Part shown: piece after piece, positions 60,263 through 64,000 of the stretch
How positions within the stretch are numbered: the stretch's first letter is position 1
Layout of the letters: the number at the start of each line of letters is the position of its first letter
Assembly (NCBI RefSeq): GCF_900103125.1
Contig: NZ_FNJV01000003.1
Location: 744,001 to 808,000, forward strand
DNA: 64,000 bases
Reading direction: 5' to 3'
DNA from: Mucilaginibacter sp. OK268
GTDB taxonomy: Bacteria; Bacteroidota; Bacteroidia; Sphingobacteriales; Sphingobacteriaceae
Notes under the pieces: generated by a model
The model's database searches: none
Told to the model about the DNA's origin: nothing
What the model saw: only the letters and a program-made list of their open reading frames with translations
Translations under genes and position numbers: made by a program

Positions 60263-61459
60263 ATGAAATCAAAAACACCTCAGCGCCTATTTCTTACTGC
60301 AACCTGCCTACTGCTAGCCGCCAACTGCACAATGGCACAGGACAGTCTGTTTGCCCGTAAAATGGTTGATACTTTAACTTCGCCTTACTTTTGGGGGCGT
60401 GGTTATACCAAAGATGGCGTACACCGTGCTGCCGATTTTTTAGCCGGGCAATTTAAGACCTATGGTATAAAGCCCATGGATGGCAAAAGCTATCCGCAAG
60501 AGTTTAGTTACCCGGTTAATACTTTTCCGGGTAAAATGAAGGTAGTAATCAATGATGTGGAGCTTAAACCCGGCGTTGATTATATTGTAAGTCCGGACAG
60601 TAAAGGCGTGGCAGGTACAGGCAAGCTGGAGCAAATTGATAGTACACACTTTGTCGACAAGCAAAATCGTGTGGTTTTATCGCTCGAAAATAAGCTCACC
60701 TGGTCTGTTGAAGGCAAAGCACTTGATTATACATTGATCCAAATGGATAAAAAGTCGGTAAAACAAACACCGGCTACTATCCAGATCGATATAGAAAATC
60801 AATTAATCCCTGATTTTAAAACAGCAAACATCTGTGCTATGGTGAAGGGGACTTCCAAGCCCGACTCAATATTGGTGGTTACCGCGCATTATGATCATTT
60901 GGGTGGTATGGGTAGCAACACCTATTTCCCGGGTGCTAATGACAATGCCAGCGGAGTTACACAGTTATTAAGTTTAGCTAAATACTACGGAGCCCATCCG
61001 CAGCGCTACAGCATAGCCTTTATTTGCTTTTCGGGCGAAGAAGCCGGACTACTGGGTTCTAAATATTTTACCGACAATCCTTTGATCCCCTTAAAAAATA
61101 TCCGCTTCCTGATCAATTTAGATCTTGACGGTACCGGGATTGAGGGAATTACCGTAGTGAACGCTACCATTTACCCCAAAGAATTTGCCGCATTAAAACA
61201 AATTAATAGCCAGGGTAATTACCTGGCAAAGGTAAACCCGCGCGGAAAAGCTGCCAACAGCGACCATTATTATTTTACAGAAAAAGGGGTTCCTGCATTT
61301 TTTATATACACATTAGGCGGTATCAAAGCCTATCATGATGTTTTTGATATCAGTAAAACTTTACCCCTTACGGAGTATAAGGACCTGTTTAAACTCATCC
61401 TAAGGTTTAACAGTAGTCTGATGACGAAACAAGGGGTAATCATATCATCAGCCAATTAA
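60263..61459 (+). CDS. M28-family zinc metallopeptidase
   Basis: 398 residues, signal peptide (LFLTATCLLLAANCTMAQD). An M28 aminopeptidase fold occupies residues about 190-390 with metal ligands in VVTAHYDHLGG (His), GANDNASGV (Asp), FSGEEAGLLGS (Glu pair), LINLDLDGTG (Asp) and ANSDHYYF (His). The N-terminal part resembles the PA-like insert. Cleaves N-terminal residues from peptides in the periplasm. Starts 19 bp after the isomerase-like gene; the GNAT gene follows 2 bp after its stop. Confidence 0.88.
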   Translation: MKSKTPQRLFLTATCLLLAANCTMAQDSLFARKMVDTLTSPYFWGRGYTKDGVHRAADFLAGQFKTYGIKPMDGKSYPQEFSYPVNTFPGKMKVVINDVELKPGVDYIVSPDSKGVAGTGKLEQIDSTHFVDKQNRVVLSLENKLTWSVEGKALDYTLIQMDKKSVKQTPATIQIDIENQLIPDFKTANICAMVKGTSKPDSILVVTAHYDHLGGMGSNTYFPGANDNASGVTQLLSLAKYYGAHPQRYSIAFICFSGEEAGLLGSKYFTDNPLIPLKNIRFLINLDLDGTGIEGITVVNATIYPKEFAALKQINSQGNYLAKVNPRGKAANSDHYYFTEKGVPAFFIYTLGGIKAYHDVFDISKTLPLTEYKDLFKLILRFNSSLMTKQGVIISSAN

Positions 61460-61461
61460 TT

Positions 61462-62013
61462 ATGCTCCAACTTAACTTTGACCCGTTTCCTGTTCTAACT
61501 ACCGAACGCTTGATATTACGACAGTTTACTTTTGCCGATGCTTCAAAGCTTTTTGAGATACGAAAAGACCCGGTTATTATGCAATACATATCCCGGCCAC
61601 TGGCAAAAACGCTTGATGATGTTATTGATCTGATAAAAGTTATTAACGATTTGTTAAGCGGCAATAATGGCATTACCTGGTGCATTACGCTTAAAAACGA
61701 GCATGAGTTTATCGGCAGCATAGGTTTTTGGCGTATAGAAAAAGAAAATTACCGGGCCGAGATAGGATATCTGCTAAACCCGGCTTATCAGGGTATGGGT
61801 ATTATGCAGGAAGCCATAGAAACCATTATTAATTATGGTTTTGGAGCCATGAACCTGCACTCGATACAAGCTATCGTAAGCCCGCACAACGCCGCCTCAA
61901 TAAAACTACTCCAAAAAAATAAGTTTACACAGGAAGCCTATTTTAAGGAGAATTATTTTTATAATGGGGCATTTAAAGACACCGCTGTTTACACGTTATT
62001 AACAAAAACTTAA
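61462..62013 (+). CDS. GNAT acetyltransferase, RimJ/RimL type
   Basis: 183 residues, cytoplasmic. Classic RimJ layout: FDPFPVLTTERLILRQFTFA, DASKLFEIRKDPVIMQYISR, GSIGFWRIEKENYRAEIGYL, LNPAYQGMGIMQEAIETIIN (acetyl-CoA loop GMGIMQEA), and HSIQAIVSPHNAASIKLLQK. Likely acetylates N-termini of ribosomal or other proteins. Starts 2 bp after the peptidase stop, so it is translated from the same mRNA. Substrate not known. Confidence 0.88.
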   Translation: MLQLNFDPFPVLTTERLILRQFTFADASKLFEIRKDPVIMQYISRPLAKTLDDVIDLIKVINDLLSGNNGITWCITLKNEHEFIGSIGFWRIEKENYRAEIGYLLNPAYQGMGIMQEAIETIINYGFGAMNLHSIQAIVSPHNAASIKLLQKNKFTQEAYFKENYFYNGAFKDTAVYTLLTKT

Positions 62014-62156
62014 ATGTGTTAACAAAATATTTACTTCAGGTATTTTGAATTAAAAATTTTTAATGCATGTTTACAGCATAAAAACCAATTATAACTAAGG
62101 CCGAAACAATTCGGCGAAAATGAGGTTAACAATTATTAAAAACAAAAGAACTTATC

Positions 62157-62372
62157 ATGGCAACAGAAAAAGGAAGCGGCATTACCGCGTATTCAGTAAA
62201 AACCAAAACTAAAAATGTACCTATGATCGATCCTGTTATCGACATAAAATCAGGAAGGTACATTGCAACGGGAAAAGATAGCGCAGGTAACAAAATGGCC
62301 GCTATTATGGGAAAAGCAACTGCCGAAGAGCATATCAAAAACGGTAACGCCAAAAAAGGCACTGGCTGGTAA
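62157..62372 (+). CDS. Small conserved protein of unknown function
   Basis: 71 residues, basic, no signal: MATEKGSGITAYSVKTKTKN, PMIDPVIDIKSGRYIATGKD and MGKATAEEHIKNGNAKKGTG. The pattern looks like a small beta-rich single domain; similar short sequences occur in Sphingobacteriaceae. No family I can name. Strong terminator follows, so it is monocistronic. Confidence 0.6.
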   Translation: MATEKGSGITAYSVKTKTKNVPMIDPVIDIKSGRYIATGKDSAGNKMAAIMGKATAEEHIKNGNAKKGTGW

Positions 62373-62380
62373 ATAGCACA

Positions 62381-62417
62381 ATAAAACCCCAGGCATCTAT
62401 TGATACCCGGGGTTTTA
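62381..62417 (+). terminator. Terminator of the gene at 62157
   Basis: AAAACCCC/GGGGTTTT stem with larger loop (AGGCATCTATTGATACCC partly pairing) and T-run. Confidence 0.75.
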
Positions 62418-62607
62418 TTTTATATCATATCTCCCCTCTTCTCTTAGTTTTCATTTTAGCCGGTCTTCTACCGGTATTATCACATAATCTTCAAGCTAAA
62501 ATTTATTTGCCAGGCGCTAGTTAACCGTGTGGTTTTTACGCATTTCGGGTACTTTTACGCAAAAAAAATGGGTGAAAACACCTATTTCTCTTCAGTTTCA
62601 TTTGTTT

Positions 62608-62615
62608 TATTTTTG
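62608..62615 (+). promoter_or_regulatory. -7 promoter element
   Basis: TATTTTTG, full TAnnTTTG match, 31 bp before the ATG at 62647. Confidence 0.55.
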
Positions 62616-62646
62616 TAACACCTGTTAATTAAAAACGAATGAGCCG

Positions 62647-62940
62647 ATGTCTGTACGTATTCTTTGTATAAAAACCGATGCCAAGCTGCACAAAAACCCT
62701 TATGTAGCCATAGATTCATTAGAATGGGTAAATGAACGCATTAATGTAAAAGGGGTTACCGAGAGAGCAAAACTTTATGATTGGATAAAGGACGCCGACG
62801 GGGAAGCTTATGTTATTGACGAGTATGGCAATAAAACTACGCTGATCCCCGCGCTTTGCCCGGATGGTAATAAATATGTTAAAACCGTGTCTGACGAGTC
62901 GAAGCCAGATTATTTATTGACATTACCTCAAACCGCATAA
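62647..62940 (+). CDS. DUF3892-like small protein
   Basis: 97 residues, no signal. DUF3892-type pattern: RILCIKTDAKLHKNPYVAID, the AYVIDEYGNKTTLIPALCPD strand pair, and the end GNKYVKTVSDESKPDYLLTL, close to the family's G-x-YlkT-x-aDg-x3-NLL-x-LP ending. Function unknown. Own promoter upstream; convergent with the CYTH-domain gene. Confidence 0.6.
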   Translation: MSVRILCIKTDAKLHKNPYVAIDSLEWVNERINVKGVTERAKLYDWIKDADGEAYVIDEYGNKTTLIPALCPDGNKYVKTVSDESKPDYLLTLPQTA

Positions 62941-62956
62941 GTTTTATATTAAATAC

Positions 62957-63430
62957 CTACACGTTCCAGGTGTTAAACGGCTCTATCGATAAAGCCGAGT
63001 TGTAGTATTTTTTGTCGCCGGTAACCTCAACGGTGATCCATTGGGGTAACTTAAATGTTTCAGCCTCGTCTTCCAGTTCAATTTCCGCTACCAGCAAGCC
63101 CTGGTTTTCGCCTAAAAAATCATCTACCTCCCAAACTTTACCTTCATAGCTAATACAATAACGGATCTTTTCAAGCTCTGATACAGCAAAATTGTTTAGC
63201 AGCTCTACACCTTCGTTAACCGGGATGGTATATTCATACTCCAACCGACTTATCCCTTTTGTTTTTCCTTTAATGGTTATATAACCATGTTCGTCCGTGA
63301 CACGCACACGGATAGTTTTGATATCGTCGCTCAGAATATATCCCTGGCGGTAGTGTTTACCTTCGGGTTTATTCAAAATCCGCCACTGTTCATGATCAAC
63401 CAGGAACTTACGTTCAATTTCAATAGCCAT
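62957..63430 (-). CDS. CYTH-domain protein
   Basis: 157 residues. N-terminal signature MAIEIERKFLVDHEQW with the CYTH ExExK motif, then VRVTDEHGYITIKGKTKGIS, LEYEYTIPVNEG and the C-terminal LLVAEIELEDE. A metal-dependent phosphohydrolase fold that acts on triphosphate-containing substrates (adenylate cyclase class IV, thiamine triphosphatase or inorganic tripolyphosphatase). Which one cannot be told here. Stand-alone, cytoplasmic. Confidence 0.9.
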   Translation of the reverse strand: MAIEIERKFLVDHEQWRILNKPEGKHYRQGYILSDDIKTIRVRVTDEHGYITIKGKTKGISRLEYEYTIPVNEGVELLNNFAVSELEKIRYCISYEGKVWEVDDFLGENQGLLVAEIELEDEAETFKLPQWITVEVTGDKKYYNSALSIEPFNTWNV

Positions 63431-63486
63431 ATTTTTTATACCTGTGCGGCAAAGATAGGAATGAAAGCAACAAAATTTTGGTCTTG

Positions 63487-64000
63487 TTACACCTGTTTCT
63501 TAACCGCTATCACTATCCCCGTAGCCCAGCATTGTTTGGTGAGTACCAGGTCAGTCCGTTTTTCCAGATCTTCAACTAATTTTATAGCTTTTTCATGATG
63601 GCCACCGGGCCAGTTAGGTTGGGGTAGCATATCATCAATAATATATAAACCACCGGGATTAAGCATGGCTATAGCTTCGTCAAGCAACAGGTACTTACCA
63701 TGCCAGGTATCGGCAAAAATATAATCGAACTTTAAATGCTCGTTTTGCTCAAACCAATCAGCACCATCTATGCAAACCAGTTCCAATCGGTCATCACCAC
63801 CCAAAAACTGAGCGGCTATAGCTAAAAAACGGGCATCATTATCAATAGAAATAAGAGAAGAAGAGGCATCCATTCCATCCAATATCCAGGAAGTTGACAG
63901 CCCAGTACCCGTGCCCAGCTCCAGGAATTTACCACCCGGCTTTGAAACGGCCAGCGTTTTTAATAAAGAACAGGTTAAGGCATCAGAAGCCATGGTAAAA
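63487..64000 (-). CDS. Class I SAM-dependent methyltransferase, 5' end outside window
   Basis: 170 full codons visible; the frame is still open at the right edge, and an ATG at 63993 (MASDALTCSLLKTLA) is probably internal because homologues have more N-terminal residues. AdoMet-binding motif I FLELGTGTGLS, DNDARFLAIAAQFLGG, FDYIFADTWHGKYLLLDEAI, IDDMLPQPNWPGGH. Resembles O-methyltransferase-type (catechol/caffeoyl-like) enzymes. Substrate unknown. Confidence 0.85.
   Translation of the reverse strand, partial: FTMASDALTCSLLKTLAVSKPGGKFLELGTGTGLSTSWILDGMDASSSLISIDNDARFLAIAAQFLGGDDRLELVCIDGADWFEQNEHLKFDYIFADTWHGKYLLLDEAIAMLNPGGLYIIDDMLPQPNWPGGHHEKAIKLVEDLEKRTDLVLTKQCWATGIVIAVKKQV

Overview
This is a chromosomal segment of a Bacteroidota bacterium, most likely a Mucilaginibacter- or Pedobacter-like member of the Sphingobacteriaceae. 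Three things support that. The gene content includes GIN-domain surface proteins, a DUF2723 membrane glycosyltransferase-like protein, a YidC with a long periplasmic domain, and KdsB for LPS Kdo. Several start codons are preceded by the Bacteroidota -7 element TAnnTTTG. Shine-Dalgarno sequences are scarce. The genus is an inference from protein style. I saw no rRNA, tRNA, CRISPR array, prophage, transposase or plasmid gene. Layout, 1-8 kb (leftward): cystathionine beta-synthase cut by the window edge, AMP nucleosidase, the classical tig-clpP-clpX protein quality-control set, and a membrane-anchored di-haem cytochrome c. 8-19.6 kb: three GIN-domain (DUF2807-type) proteins, two of them close paralogues with matching upstream regions; a Fur-like winged-helix protein divergent from an AraC regulator; a nucleotide kinase-like protein; an SGNH hydrolase; RecQ; citrate synthase; and a MacB-type permease followed by a DUF3347 lipoprotein. 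19.8-34.3 kb: queA-ispD, small stress-type proteins, a PduO-type cobalamin adenosyltransferase, a secreted GH19-like lysozyme/chitinase with a secreted cyanophycinase-like peptidase, a beta-lactamase-fold hydrolase, an AraC regulator, a MacB/LolD-type ATPase, a plsC-plsC-gatC operon, trpS, a deoxynucleoside kinase and kdsB. 34.3-47.8 kb: a thioredoxin-domain protein, the DUF2723 protein, pyrG, yidC, an exonuclease/GIY-YIG fusion and mutS. 48-64 kb (mostly accessory): small membrane proteins, a tight DUF2809/MpaB-type/DUF817 membrane cluster with a palindromic operator candidate, a GH29 alpha-L-fucosidase, a sugar acetyltransferase, a proline-rich secreted protein, PpnP, a YbjQ protein, a sugar-isomerase-like/M28 peptidase/GNAT operon, a DUF3892-like protein, a CYTH protein and a methyltransferase cut by the right edge. 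The most unusual content is between the genes. (1) Two copies of a roughly 300-bp noncoding element lie in opposite orientation 37 kb apart (12365-12658 and 49234-49533). Each has a promoter with identical -33/-7 spacing, a perfect GC-rich hairpin at the predicted transcript 5' end, a TTGACAATCA box, and TGTTAA words spaced one helical turn apart. A further four-copy array of the same word at exact 10-bp spacing lies at 39242-39277. (2) Two copies of a roughly 110-bp element share a GTGGGTTTACATGGTTTACAC end and an ATTGATTATCAAT centre, and look like a MITE. (3) About a dozen intergenic inverted or single-arm repeats are built from 7-bp words that differ from site to site; one arm has become the N-terminus of IspD. 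(4) Several families of long hairpins beginning GTCATTGCGAG, GTCATCCTGA and similar are present, two of them sharing a roughly 60-bp core. (5) The two GIN paralogues share paired TTGTCGG half-sites exactly 21 bp apart, the geometry expected of a LytTR-type regulator.
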